Part shown: positions 1 through 6,571 of the stretch, piece by piece
Layout of the letters: every line of letters starts with the position of its first letter
Position numbering within the stretch: position 1 is the first letter of the stretch
Source: a virus
DNA length: 58,079 nucleotides
IMG/VR virus record: IMGVR_UViG_3300048823_000073
Coordinates: 1 to 58,079 of that record
Strand: one strand, 5' to 3'
The notes under the pieces: model-generated
What the model saw: only the letters and a program-made list of their open reading frames with translations
What the model was told of the DNA's origin: nothing
The model's database searches: none
Position numbers and translations under genes: made by a program

Positions 1-197
1 GCCGCAACCAATTGTGGCAAAATTATGTGGATTTACACAATCGGCGCTTGATTATTGGTTGCGACCTTGGCATGGAAATTGCTAGGCCGCAACCAATTGT
101 GGCAAAATTATGTGGATTTACACAATCCACTCAATTGTGGCGAAACTATGTGGATTTACACAATCCGCTCAATTGTGGCGAAATTATGTGGATTTAG
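1..197. repeat. Iteron-like repeat array, candidate replication origin
   Basis: Four copies of a roughly 33-bp word start at 9, 94, 132 and 170, spaced 85, 38 and 38 bp. Further copies lie at the right tip. Each copy starts CAATTGTGGC, continues TATGTGGATTTA and ends ACACAAT. Each is an imperfect inverted repeat (ATTGTG ... CACAAT) and contains TGTGGATTT, 7 of 9 matches to a reversed DnaA box. Iterons with DnaA-like boxes in an AT-rich, gene-free region suggest a replication origin; this is inference. ORFs called here only read through the repeats. Confidence 0.7.
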
Positions 198-605
198 CGG
201 GCAGTGCGCTGGTCCTTTATTGAACTTTTTTGGTACTGTTTCTAGTCTAATAATGTTGTTGTTTTTATTAGAGTTTCTATAAGATAATACTGATATACTA
301 ATAGTCTATGCATATTGCAAAAAGGGTAGAGCGATTTTGCCCCGTGGGAATTTTGCCTGCAAACCTACCAACTACCCCCGCTACCTTATTGTTACTACCA
401 CGAACTCGCGTCCATTTACAAGCCCTTGATTTCATTGGTGAAATAAATAGAACGGTCCGGGTATAATATTCCGAGTGAGGGCCTGATTAGACCCTAAACC
501 AACCCCTAAACATACTCTAATTGCATAGGGTGGCACCCAAAACATGCACCTGAACACATGCTGTTAGCGTATGTTTAGCATACACCTAAAACCTGTTTAG
601 CATAT
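198..605. other. AT-rich gene-free control region
   Basis: No credible gene is visible between the iterons and the 66-bp repeats. The stretch is AT-rich, with a TATAAT at 462-467 but no well-spaced -35 box. Near 565-600 are TTAGC(A/G)TATG words and a small palindrome (GTATG-TTTAG-CATAC). It probably belongs to the origin or early-control region. Confidence 0.5.
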
Positions 606-655
606 GTTTTGAGTATGTAATATATCCTCAGAATAAAACTTGACATACTCAAAAC
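606..655. repeat. 13-bp inverted repeat in early control region
   Basis: GTTTTGAGTATGT (606-618) is the exact reverse complement of ACATACTCAAAAC (643-655), which recurs at 709-721. The right arm overlaps the -35 region of the promoter at 640-667. This makes it a plausible operator or hairpin controlling the rightward operon. Confidence 0.6.
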
Positions 656-667
656 ATAACCTATATT
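640..667 (+). promoter_or_regulatory. Sigma70-like promoter for the rightward early operon
   Basis: TTGACA at 640-645, a 16-nt spacer and TATATT at 662-667 precede the HTH gene at 786. The downstream repeat copy has the same -10 region but a weaker -35 (GCGACA). This is the best candidate for the main early promoter. Host RNA polymerase is implied, since no phage RNA polymerase is recognisable. Confidence 0.6.
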
Positions 668-772
668 GCTTCTGTGTAGCACCCCACTATAACCTAAATA
701 ATGGAGCGACATACTCAAAACATAACCTATATTGCTTCTGTGTAGCACCCCACTATAACCTAATAATGGAGC
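642..772. repeat. Two tandem copies of a 66-bp direct repeat
   Basis: Copies at 642-707 and 708-772 begin GACATACTCAAAACATAACC and end AATGGAGC. They differ by a single-base deletion. They duplicate the promoter region immediately upstream of the first gene, consistent with regulatory sites or an origin-associated repeat. Confidence 0.85.
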
Positions 773-785
773 AAAGCAGACCCTA

Positions 786-1196
786 ATGACAGAGCAAAAA
801 GCATTCACTGCCCGCCAAGCGGCTGAGTATCTCCGCGTAAGCGTGCATACTATAGGCGCTTGGAAGCGCAAGGGCATAATCACGCCCGATATGTATAACG
901 CCCTCACGGGCAAACATGGCTATTCCCGCGCCGCTCTCGACGGCGCCCATGATCGAAGGGGCGGAAGCGATATGTGGGTGCCTGTCGTTGACGGGAAACC
1001 AAAGTTGCTCGGTGATATGTTACCTCGCACGGTAACAGCCCCGCCCCGCGCACCGACACCGCCCGCCAAGTTTGAGAGCGGCGGCAATGTGTTCGACACC
1101 CAAGAAGAGCTGGATGAATATGATCGGCAGTGTGAAGCGGAACACGAGGCGCAATTGGCATGGGATGCCGCCCAAGATTTGGAGGGTCTGGAATGA
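786..1196 (+). CDS. HTH_17/MerR-like excisionase-type DNA-binding protein
   Basis: A 136-aa protein. Residues 5-60 have an excisionase/MerR-type helix-turn-helix pattern (TARQAAEYLRVSVHTIGAWK), where a helix is chosen by a short turn and followed by a G-I-I-T wing. The rest is acidic and probably disordered. It is the first gene after the repeat-rich control region, so it may regulate the early operon or bind the repeats (inference). Start ATG 786 has a GGAGC box somewhat far upstream. The stop overlaps the next start (ATGA). Confidence 0.75.
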   Translation: MTEQKAFTARQAAEYLRVSVHTIGAWKRKGIITPDMYNALTGKHGYSRAALDGAHDRRGGSDMWVPVVDGKPKLLGDMLPRTVTAPPRAPTPPAKFESGGNVFDTQEELDEYDRQCEAEHEAQLAWDAAQDLEGLE

Positions 1197-1462
1197 GTGA
1201 CCGGGCGTATAAAATAAGTCTCGCCAAAGCCGCACTACAAAATGCGGTGCGGCGCATACATGCGAATGCCAACCTACATGCGCGTGCCCTAGTGAGACGT
1301 GCGAATGCCGAGGATGACGGTGAGCTAGAGAAAGCGCTTGCTGCTGTTAGGAGGCTTACAAAACGCCACAGCATGTTGCTGGCGGAATTGAAACGGTTAG
1401 AACGCGCCTATTCCGATACGTTAACGCCAAGGGAGATCAAACAGATTATCAGTGAATTATGA
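1193..1462 (+). CDS. Small helical hypothetical protein
   Basis: An 89-aa, Ala/Arg/Lys-rich, probably all-helical protein with long amphipathic stretches and a possible coiled coil. The start at ATG 1193 is chosen because it overlaps the previous stop (ATGA) and has GGAGGG about 7 nt upstream. The longer frame from 1160 adds only an unlikely N-terminus. No family recognised. Translationally coupled to the HTH gene. Confidence 0.65.
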   Translation: MSDRAYKISLAKAALQNAVRRIHANANLHARALVRRANAEDDGELEKALAAVRRLTKRHSMLLAELKRLERAYSDTLTPREIKQIISEL

Positions 1463-1481
1463 CCGCTTTATCACTTGGCAG

Positions 1482-1499
1482 GTTACCTTGAAAGGTATA
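1482..1499. repeat. Dispersed palindrome copy (1482)
   Basis: GTTACCTTGAAAGGTATA, a near-complete copy of the genome-wide GTTACCTNNNNAGGTAAC palindrome, in the gap before the 380-aa gene. Confidence 0.8.
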
Positions 1500-1543
1500 T
1501 GAATAATCCCTTGGGCTTCATGCCCGCAACTCAGGAGGACTAA

Positions 1544-2686
1544 ATGGACTATATGGTTGCTACGATGGCACGCAAGAAAAAGGTTGTCGAGGAAGTGCTC
1601 GACGATCAGATCATGGACGTGATTGGCGAAGCAATCGGCGCCGAGCCCGTCGAAGTGCAAGATGAGGACGTGCAAACGGCCGAAGTCACTGTCTATGCGG
1701 ATGGTGAAGTCGAGACGCATGAGCATGACGAGACGCAATCCGATGTTACCGAGGAAGGTAACGACCCGGACTATGGTGCGGCCGCATCGCAAGCTGCCCA
1801 AGCCGAGATCGACGCAAGCTATGCGCAAGAGGCAGAGGCCGAAGAAGTGCCAGCCGAAGTGCCAGCCGAAGAGGACGCCGCGCCAACGACGGGCCATAAC
1901 AATCCAGACGCGCTCAAGGACAAGCTGTTGAAGCGTTGCTCCGGCTATGGCAAAGCGGCGAAGCAAGGTGACGCGGCGCTGCCCTCAATGGCGCTCGATG
2001 TGTTCCAGCAAGCAAGTGAACTTAACATCGGCACGCAAGACGCTGATCCGTTGTACTCGCACTATCTTGCGGGCAGGCAGGGATTGAAAGCGCGCGACGT
2101 TACGTCTCCAACGCAGCAAGTCTCTAAGCTGCGCGGCATTATCCGTGCGGGTTATTACACTGGCTCGGATGGCGTGGACATGTTCAACTATGCCAACGAC
2201 AAGTTCGTTGAAGCCCGCGAAGACCCCGAAATCAAGAAGCAGATGAAGACCACGGCGCATTACGATTGGCTTGTGTCAGTCGCAGTGCAGCAGAACGCTC
2301 GCATCCCGGACAACACTCCGCTTGGGGCCGATGTTCCCGTGCTAACCGAGGACGAGATCGACGCGCTATTGTTCCCGGACAAAGACAAGGAAGAGAAAGG
2401 CCCGGCGGACAAGCTGGCAGCTATCATAAAAAACGCCGAGGCATTGCGCAAAGGTCGCAAGGGCAGTGAAGCCCGCCCCGAAATCCCGCCGGTCAATGAG
2501 CCGGAACTGGACGACGCGATCGAGCAGCTCAAGCAACTCATGTGGAAGCTGGACCCGGATGAAGCGGAGAAGATGGCCGCTGCCGAGAAAGCACGCCAGG
2601 CAAAGCAGATGGTTGCCGAGGGGCTCGTTGCTCAGTTGGGCATCTCTTCGCAAGAGGCGATGCGCCTGATCAACCGAGCGAAGTAA
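1544..2686 (+). CDS. Acidic hypothetical phage protein
   Basis: A 380-aa protein with a strong Shine-Dalgarno (AGGAGG at 1532-1537). Residues about 15-110 are very acidic with imperfect E-V-P-A-E repeats and look disordered. A T-G-H-N-N-P motif follows, then a more ordered helical region and a charged C-terminal coiled coil. Such abundant acidic early phage proteins often act as DNA mimics or scaffolds, but no family is recognised and no function is claimed. Confidence 0.8.
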   Translation: MDYMVATMARKKKVVEEVLDDQIMDVIGEAIGAEPVEVQDEDVQTAEVTVYADGEVETHEHDETQSDVTEEGNDPDYGAAASQAAQAEIDASYAQEAEAEEVPAEVPAEEDAAPTTGHNNPDALKDKLLKRCSGYGKAAKQGDAALPSMALDVFQQASELNIGTQDADPLYSHYLAGRQGLKARDVTSPTQQVSKLRGIIRAGYYTGSDGVDMFNYANDKFVEAREDPEIKKQMKTTAHYDWLVSVAVQQNARIPDNTPLGADVPVLTEDEIDALLFPDKDKEEKGPADKLAAIIKNAEALRKGRKGSEARPEIPPVNEPELDDAIEQLKQLMWKLDPDEAEKMAAAEKARQAKQMVAEGLVAQLGISSQEAMRLINRAK

Positions 2687-2706
2687 CGCGGGCAAAGTGA
2701 TTTGAC

Positions 2707-2740
2707 GGGGCTTACCTCCAAAGGTAAAATGGTAAGCCCC
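2707..2740 (+). terminator. Hairpin built around a palindrome copy
   Basis: GGGGCTTACC (2707-2716) and GGTAAGCCCC (2731-2740) form a perfect 10-bp stem around an extra GGTAA arm. It follows the 380-aa gene but lacks a long T-run. It could attenuate transcription, or be an extended form of the dispersed palindrome. Confidence 0.5.
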
Positions 2741-2776
2741 TTCGACCTCCAACTCTAACCAAAGAAAGAACCCAAC

Positions 2777-2938
2777 ATGAGAAAGCTTATCATCGCCGGA
2801 GCATTGCTCGTCGCCTCCCTCGCGCCCGCCTTTGCTGGGGTGAATTGCCAGACCTACGGCAACCAAACCTATTGCCAAGATGACTCTGGGCATCAATCGA
2901 CCTGCTCAACCTACGGCAACCAAACCTATTGCAACTAA
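2777..2938 (+). CDS. Secreted cysteine-containing micro-protein
   Basis: A 53-aa protein with a clear signal peptide (MRKLIIAGALLVASLAPAFA, cleavage before G21). The mature part is about 33 residues with cysteines. The segment T-Y-G-N-Q-T-Y-C appears twice, an internal duplication that is also visible in DNA. Export to the periplasm is expected. It may modify the envelope or block superinfection; this is a guess from context, next to several tiny membrane proteins. The stop codon lies inside a palindrome copy. Confidence 0.7.
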   Translation: MRKLIIAGALLVASLAPAFAGVNCQTYGNQTYCQDDSGHQSTCSTYGNQTYCN

Positions 2939-2965
2939 CCTGCAAAGGTAACCTCCCAAGGTAAC
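2935..2965. repeat. Two overlapping palindrome copies (2935, 2948)
   Basis: CTAACCTGCAAAGGTAAC (2935-2952) and GTAACCTCCCAAGGTAAC (2948-2965) share five bases, so two dimeric sites would overlap. The first contains the stop codon of the secreted micro-protein. Confidence 0.8.
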
Positions 2966-2994
2966 AGGGGTTCAATTGCCCCTGCCCCCAACAC

Positions 2995-3053
2995 AGGAGG
3001 AAGTCATGTAGATCGTGGGCGCCTGTGGCCGAAGCCCTTGGCTCGGATGGCGG
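2995..3053 (+). other. Start-stop element: strong RBS followed by ATG-TAG
   Basis: A perfect AGGAGG (2995-3000) is followed five bases later by ATG (3006) and immediately by TAG (3009). Read-through would add only about 14 codons before TGA. It is either a decayed micro-gene or a minimal start-stop ORF that parks ribosomes ahead of the gene at 3121. Confidence 0.5.
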
Positions 3054-3120
3054 TGAGATGCTGGCGAACACCTGCTCACTGCCATCACGGCGAAGTGCTA
3101 ACCCTGAAAGGATTATCAAA

Positions 3121-3345
3121 ATGAGGAAACCTGATTTCGGAAGTGTGAAAGAAGCGTGCGTGCCTTGGGAGGACTGGTCACAGAGCGGCGTGCAGGATTG
3201 GGACGGAGGCAATACCGAATGCCCCGTGCCGACGCTCTCTAAGAAAGAGATCATCGTTGTTGCCGGGTGCATGGCTGTTTGCATATGCTTCCTCATTCCG
3301 ATCGTGATTTATGATTGGTGCCATGGCGGAGGGCGGCGGGCGTGA
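3121..3345 (+). CDS. Single-pass membrane protein
   Basis: A 74-aa protein. Residues 1-42 are soluble and contain W and C. Residues about 43-66 form one hydrophobic helix (IIVVAGCMAVCICFLIPIVI), followed by a short cytoplasmic-looking tail with arginines. Start ATG 3121 has AAAGG nine bases upstream. First of a run of tiny membrane-protein genes (3121-4083). No family recognised. Confidence 0.6.
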   Translation: MRKPDFGSVKEACVPWEDWSQSGVQDWDGGNTECPVPTLSKKEIIVVAGCMAVCICFLIPIVIYDWCHGGGRRA

Positions 3346-3366
3346 CCCTAGAGGAGCTTCGCGAAT

Positions 3367-3621
3367 ATGTTCGAGAGCGCGCTGCAAACATTCTTGCTGG
3401 CATACGCCGCCGTCGTCGTGATCAGTTGGGTGTTAATCGAGATATCAGAACCCGACTTAATCGAGATGATTTTAGAAGCCTACGGCCACCTGTGGAGTGA
3501 GATCATGATGAACCTTTATGTATGGTGGTGGCTTTGCGGGCACATCGTCATGCGCATGTGCATACCTGCAATAAAGACCGCCGCACCTATCATTTTGCGC
3601 GCGCCCGATCCCGAACTCTAA
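3367..3621 (+). CDS. Small membrane protein (alternative gene model possible)
   Basis: An 84-aa protein with a hydrophobic helix at residues about 8-25 and an aromatic-rich second segment (LYVWWWLCGHIVM). GAGGAG lies 11 nt before ATG 3367. An alternative reading splits the region into a GTG-started 52-aa basic protein (3342-3500) and a 38-aa membrane peptide from ATG 3504, which also gives tidy junctions. The sequence alone does not decide between them. Confidence 0.5.
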   Translation: MFESALQTFLLAYAAVVVISWVLIEISEPDLIEMILEAYGHLWSEIMMNLYVWWWLCGHIVMRMCIPAIKTAAPIILRAPDPEL

Positions 3622-3638
3622 CCTCGAAAGGTAATGTC

Positions 3639-3761
3639 ATGTTATTGGCGCAACTTAGTTTCGATCAGTGGTCGGACGTATTTGGGCCGATACTCTTTTG
3701 CGTTACCGGCGTGGGCGTGTTGGTCTTTGTGTTCTGTCAACAGGCGCCGCGTACTAAGTAA
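3639..3761 (+). CDS. 40-aa single-pass membrane peptide
   Basis: The central hydrophobic helix spans about residues 15-33 (GPILFCVTGVGVLVFVF), followed by a basic tail. The Shine-Dalgarno AAAGG is the right arm of a palindrome copy just before the start. The stop lies in the next palindrome copy. Function unknown. Confidence 0.55.
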   Translation: MLLAQLSFDQWSDVFGPILFCVTGVGVLVFVFCQQAPRTK

Positions 3762-3776
3762 CCTTGGGAGGTAACA

Positions 3777-3944
3777 ATGGACATGATTATCTATTTCATC
3801 GCGGGCTGGCAAGTCGGCACATGGATCGTGAAGATTTGGCATTTCGTGTGGGAGAACCGCGACGGGAACTGTGGGCGTCACCCCGTCCTTAAAGAGTTCA
3901 TGGATCATATCAAACACACAAAACCGCCGGTCACCGGCGAGTAA
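3777..3944 (+). CDS. 55-aa membrane-associated peptide
   Basis: Starts at ATG 3777, three bases after GGGAGGTAACA, the arm of a palindrome copy. The N-terminus is hydrophobic and aromatic (MDMIIYFIAGWQVGTWIVKI); the C-terminal half is charged. Its stop (TAA 3942-3944) lies in the following palindrome. Function unknown; part of the membrane micro-gene run. Confidence 0.6.
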   Translation: MDMIIYFIAGWQVGTWIVKIWHFVWENRDGNCGRHPVLKEFMDHIKHTKPPVTGE

Positions 3945-3958
3945 CCTTCAAAGGTAAC
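3941..3958. repeat. Dispersed palindrome copy acting as stop and RBS (3941)
   Basis: GTAACCTTCAAAGGTAAC. The left arm supplies the TAA stop of the preceding gene and the right arm the Shine-Dalgarno for ATG 3961, so one site links two genes. Confidence 0.85.
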
Positions 3959-3960
3959 AA

Positions 3961-4083
3961 ATGGACAAGATCATAATCGTGGGGTTCTTCTCGTCCGCGC
4001 TCTGCACCTTCGGCCTATGGCCGGTCGTGTTCGCAGTGGGGGTGCTGTGGTTCTTCCTTCATTGGCTCCCGGAACACACATGA
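3961..4083 (+). CDS. 40-aa hydrophobic membrane peptide
   Basis: Almost the whole protein is hydrophobic (IIIVGFFSSALC, then WPVVFAVGVLWFFLHW), enough for one long or two short membrane helices. It is preceded by AAAGGTAACAA and overlaps the next gene by ATGA. Function unknown. Confidence 0.6.
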   Translation: MDKIIIVGFFSSALCTFGLWPVVFAVGVLWFFLHWLPEHT

Positions 4084-4319
4084 GCGCGATCTTATCCCCC
4101 ATGGACGTAGGGAAGGTCACTGAGCGCCCCAGCGGGCACATCGTCCTGCGCTACGCCACTGAGCTTACACCCTCCCATGCGGGCGTCTGGTGCGTCTATG
4201 GCGGGCATCAACTGTGCCTGCCCAAGCGATCTATCAAATACAACCCCGATACCAACGAGTTCTATGCGCCCTATTGGGCCGTCAAGAGCGCGTTGAAAAC
4301 CTATAACCTGCAAAGGTAA
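4080..4319 (+). CDS. Small hypothetical protein
   Basis: A 79-aa soluble protein with an alternating hydrophobic pattern suggesting a small beta fold. ATG 4080 overlaps the preceding stop (ATGA). The last residues N-L-Q-R-stop are written by a palindrome copy (4303-4320), so the palindrome supplies the stop codon. No family recognised. Confidence 0.6.
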   Translation: MSAILSPMDVGKVTERPSGHIVLRYATELTPSHAGVWCVYGGHQLCLPKRSIKYNPDTNEFYAPYWAVKSALKTYNLQR

Positions 4320-4345
4320 CAACTAGACAAAGGAGAACGAACGTG

Positions 4346-4867
4346 ATGAAGGATGCAACAAAGTCTAGTAAGCCGCGCAAGCGCAAGACTGCCGACGGCA
4401 GAGAGATAGTCCACACGGGTAAATCCCCCACGGGCCGCACGTACAATCTTGTACACCCGAAGGAAGCCCCGCCCAAGCAATGCGCGACCCTCGAAATGAA
4501 CAAGAGTGACTTTGATGTGATCGGGGTTGCTCCCGCGATCCCGCACTCCAGCATGGTGAACATGAACGCGCCGCCGCCCCCATGCGTAAAGTTGAACTCG
4601 TGCATAGTGGACCCGCAGCCGAGCGCATTCAGAAAGCCTACTGCGCTCGATCGGCTCGAACAAGAGCTGGCGTCGCTGCCGGAAGACAAGCACGCGGCGC
4701 TTGCCCTGATGTATGGGGGAAACCCCGAGCCCCCGACCCTGCGCGAAGAACTGCGCGAAGCCTATGAGCAAGCGGGCAGGGCAGTGCGCGCCGGTTACTA
4801 CGTGGCCGACGTAGCCTATACCTACACGTCAACGGTGGCAGTGATCAAAGCTCGCCACGCGCACTGA
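4346..4867 (+). CDS. Hypothetical protein
   Basis: A 173-aa protein with a basic N-terminus (S-K-P-R-K-R-K), a proline-rich middle and a helical C-terminal part (residues about 95-150) with two charged helices. AAAGGAGA at 4330-4337 fits ATG 4346 better than the GTG three bases earlier. No domain recognised. Confidence 0.65.
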   Translation: MKDATKSSKPRKRKTADGREIVHTGKSPTGRTYNLVHPKEAPPKQCATLEMNKSDFDVIGVAPAIPHSSMVNMNAPPPPCVKLNSCIVDPQPSAFRKPTALDRLEQELASLPEDKHAALALMYGGNPEPPTLREELREAYEQAGRAVRAGYYVADVAYTYTSTVAVIKARHAH

Positions 4868-4868
4868 C

Positions 4869-5141
4869 ATGGGCCAGTTCGACCTGCTTCTCGAAGTGCC
4901 CGATCTGACCATCCACTACTGCGTTGAGATCACCGCCGAGCTGATCCTCGCTCTGCATGACGGCACATTGAACGCTGACCTTTTTGTACAAAAGATTCCA
5001 CGCGGCTCGATCTATGTCCTTTGTGGTGGTGGGGGAGCCTTCCAAGTGTCTCGGTGGATCGGCGGGAGCTGCGAAGCATGCACCGTCGAAACGATACTGG
5101 AGGCGGTGTGCGTGGTAGATGCGTGGCGCTTACCTTCGTAA
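4869..5141 (+). CDS. Hypothetical protein, tandem paralogue with next gene
   Basis: A 90-aa protein. Its C-terminal pattern (ETILEAVCVVDAWRLPS) resembles that of the next gene (ADVFEAFCVIEELREKWSLP), and both end at a palindrome copy. This suggests a local duplication followed by divergence. The start follows the previous stop by one base; the ribosome site is weak, so coupling is likely. Function unknown. Confidence 0.6.
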   Translation: MGQFDLLLEVPDLTIHYCVEITAELILALHDGTLNADLFVQKIPRGSIYVLCGGGGAFQVSRWIGGSCEACTVETILEAVCVVDAWRLPS

Positions 5142-5155
5142 GTAAGGGAGTGGTT

Positions 5156-5458
5156 ATGGGCATGGGCTTCCAAGAGTTCGCGGAGAAGATCAATCTGATG
5201 TTCACGCCCAAAGTGCCGAGGATAACTCCTGATCACGTTCTCGCGCTGGATACGCATGGGCGTAGGGCGTGGGAGCAACTAGACAATGGGCGTTCCATCC
5301 ACTGCTGCCGGATCGCCTCCCTGGTCGGCGGTTATAGTTTTCTGTCCATCAATGTTTTCGGGGCCAAGCTGGAAAAGTTGGAGTCGTGCATCGCCGCCGA
5401 TGTCTTTGAAGCCTTCTGCGTCATAGAAGAACTACGAGAGAAGTGGTCGTTACCTTAG
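5156..5458 (+). CDS. Hypothetical protein, tandem paralogue of preceding gene
   Basis: A 100-aa protein. Start ATG 5156 was chosen because AAGGGAG lies just upstream and it clears the previous stop; the open frame extends further left without a good site. Its last 45 residues resemble those of the gene at 4869. Two adjacent cysteines (HCCRI) are not shared. Function unknown. Confidence 0.65.
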   Translation: MGMGFQEFAEKINLMFTPKVPRITPDHVLALDTHGRRAWEQLDNGRSIHCCRIASLVGGYSFLSINVFGAKLEKLESCIAADVFEAFCVIEELREKWSLP

Positions 5459-5477
5459 CAAGTAAGGAGAGTAAATC

Positions 5478-5723
5478 ATGAAGCAACTATCATGGGCTGC
5501 CGCGTTGCTTGTTGCGGGCATTTGCGTGGCGCGCGCGGAGCCCACACCCGAACAACGGGCAGGGGACTATTGTGATGCGGCGGCCCGCCCAGACATCGTT
5601 GAGGGCTGTCCGCTCCAGCGCCTAAAGGTCATCTGCAAAGAGCAATGGCTCGTGCGGCATCACATCAAAAAGCATATCGAGTTTCACATGTTACCATGCG
5701 AGGTAAGTGATGTCGGAGAATGA
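5478..5723 (+). CDS. Secreted/periplasmic small protein
   Basis: An 81-aa protein with a signal peptide (MKQLSWAAALLVAGICVARA) and a mature part with four cysteines, probably disulphide-bonded after export. AAGGAGA precedes the start. Its 3' end overlaps the next gene by 14 nt, where a palindrome copy also provides the next ribosome site. Function unknown; an envelope role is inferred. Confidence 0.65.
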   Translation: MKQLSWAAALLVAGICVARAEPTPEQRAGDYCDAAARPDIVEGCPLQRLKVICKEQWLVRHHIKKHIEFHMLPCEVSDVGE

Positions 5724-5991
5724 CGACGCGATGGAAGACCTTCTAAAGCCGGTATATGCGGAAATATTAGCTGCCGGGTTCTCCGATGTGGACCTTTTGC
5801 GGCAGCTTGATAAGCAACTCCGGCTGGAGCTTAAAGCGATTACGCGGGCGCAGGCTATGGACGATATGCCTGCTGCCATGCAGCACGCCAAGTTTGTTAT
5901 CGGGATAACCTATTTGCGGGCGTGGGTGCGCGATAAGATCGACGCGAGCTTGCCCAGCGGCATCCCCTTAGATCGGAGGTTGCTCACATAA
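5710..5991 (+). CDS. Helical hypothetical protein
   Basis: A 93-aa acidic, probably all-helical protein. ATG 5710 sits just after GCGAGGTAAGTG, the right arm of the palindrome at 5689. A GTG three bases earlier is possible. No family recognised. Confidence 0.6.
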   Translation: MSENDDAMEDLLKPVYAEILAAGFSDVDLLRQLDKQLRLELKAITRAQAMDDMPAAMQHAKFVIGITYLRAWVRDKIDASLPSGIPLDRRLLT

Positions 5992-6004
5992 TAGACCTTT
6001 GGGG

Positions 6005-6022
6005 TTTACCATCGGAGGTAAG
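6005..6022. repeat. Dispersed palindrome copy used as RBS (6005)
   Basis: TTTACCATCGGAGGTAAG. The right arm GGAGGTAAG is a near-consensus Shine-Dalgarno for ATG 6026. Confidence 0.8.
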
Positions 6023-6025
6023 GGA

Positions 6026-6274
6026 ATGATTACACCAGATGCGCTGGCGGAGTTCCTAACTTACGCCAGCTTCGAGGACATGCTGGAAGAACAGCTCGAC
6101 CCATACACCAAGCTATATGTGTCCACCACCTTCGAGCGTATGGACTTGATGATTCGCGCCGTCCGTTACCAATCCGTGTTCCATTATGTCTTCGTGCAGC
6201 CGGAGTTCTTGTTGGTCTGGCTCGCCCTTGAAGGCATGCGCGAGAGACTGTTACCTGCCACGGTAACAGCCTAG
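6026..6274 (+). CDS. Hypothetical protein
   Basis: An 82-aa helical, acidic protein. The start at ATG 6026 follows GGAGGTAAGGGA. The last residues (L-P-A-T-V-T-A) and stop are encoded by the palindrome copy at 6250-6267. No family recognised. Confidence 0.6.
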   Translation: MITPDALAEFLTYASFEDMLEEQLDPYTKLYVSTTFERMDLMIRAVRYQSVFHYVFVQPEFLLVWLALEGMRERLLPATVTA

Positions 6275-6287
6275 CAACTAAGCCCTT

Positions 6288-6340
6288 GTTACCTCTAGTG
6301 GTATTATTCGTTGACAATCCGATATTAATCTGGTAGTAAT
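6288..6340 (+). promoter_or_regulatory. Palindrome plus TTGACA promoter-like region
   Basis: A degenerate palindrome (GTTACCTCTAGTGGTATT, 6288-6305) lies five bases upstream of TTGACA (6311-6316). A 17-nt spacer leads to TAGTAA (6334-6339), a weak -10. It could re-initiate transcription inside the long rightward arm under palindrome-binding control. Confidence 0.4.
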
Positions 6341-6369
6341 TCATATGTTCAACATCGGAGAGTGAGCAT

Positions 6370-6492
6370 ATGGCATCTTCTAGTCCCCTTAAGCATAAAG
6401 AAACTATAAGTAAGTTCGGCAACTTCGGGCGTGTAGTAGGCGAAACTGATCGCTCAAGCCACTGCCCGAGTATGATGCAATGTTGCGTGTAG
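6370..6492 (+). CDS. 40-aa hypothetical micro-protein
   Basis: A small ORF with a good ribosome site (GGAGAGTGAGC just before ATG 6370) in an otherwise gene-poor 350-base stretch, downstream of a promoter-like sequence. It is polar and basic, with two cysteines near the end. No recognised family; moderate doubt that it is translated. Confidence 0.4.
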   Translation: MASSSPLKHKETISKFGNFGRVVGETDRSSHCPSMMQCCV

Positions 6493-6571
6493 CGAGAGCT
6501 GCGACAGCCAGTCAACGGCACTTGCCGAAGAAAGTGATCCTCGATATACTATCTGAACCCTAATTGATACT

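Noticed and set aside
1-127. True 127-bp physical terminal direct repeat
   Set aside because: The length equals a common assembler k-mer and the sequence is inside a tandem repeat, so a circular assembly is the better reading.
1-197. CRISPR array
   Set aside because: Repeats are too few, spacing is 38 or 85 bp with no unique spacers, and there are no cas genes; the Cas4-like nuclease stands alone with replication genes.
12-282. Open frames coding repeated NYVDLHN peptides
   Set aside because: They only translate the iteron array; no ribosome site and perfect repeat structure at the DNA level.
1544-2686. Antirestriction (Ocr-like) DNA mimic
   Set aside because: The N-terminus is acidic, but size, repeats and C-terminal coiled coil do not match a known DNA mimic; left as hypothetical.
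3006-3053. Amber recoding in this phage
   Set aside because: Only one ATG-TAG case; other genes use TAG as a normal stop (for example 22557-22559), so a reassigned TAG is not supported.
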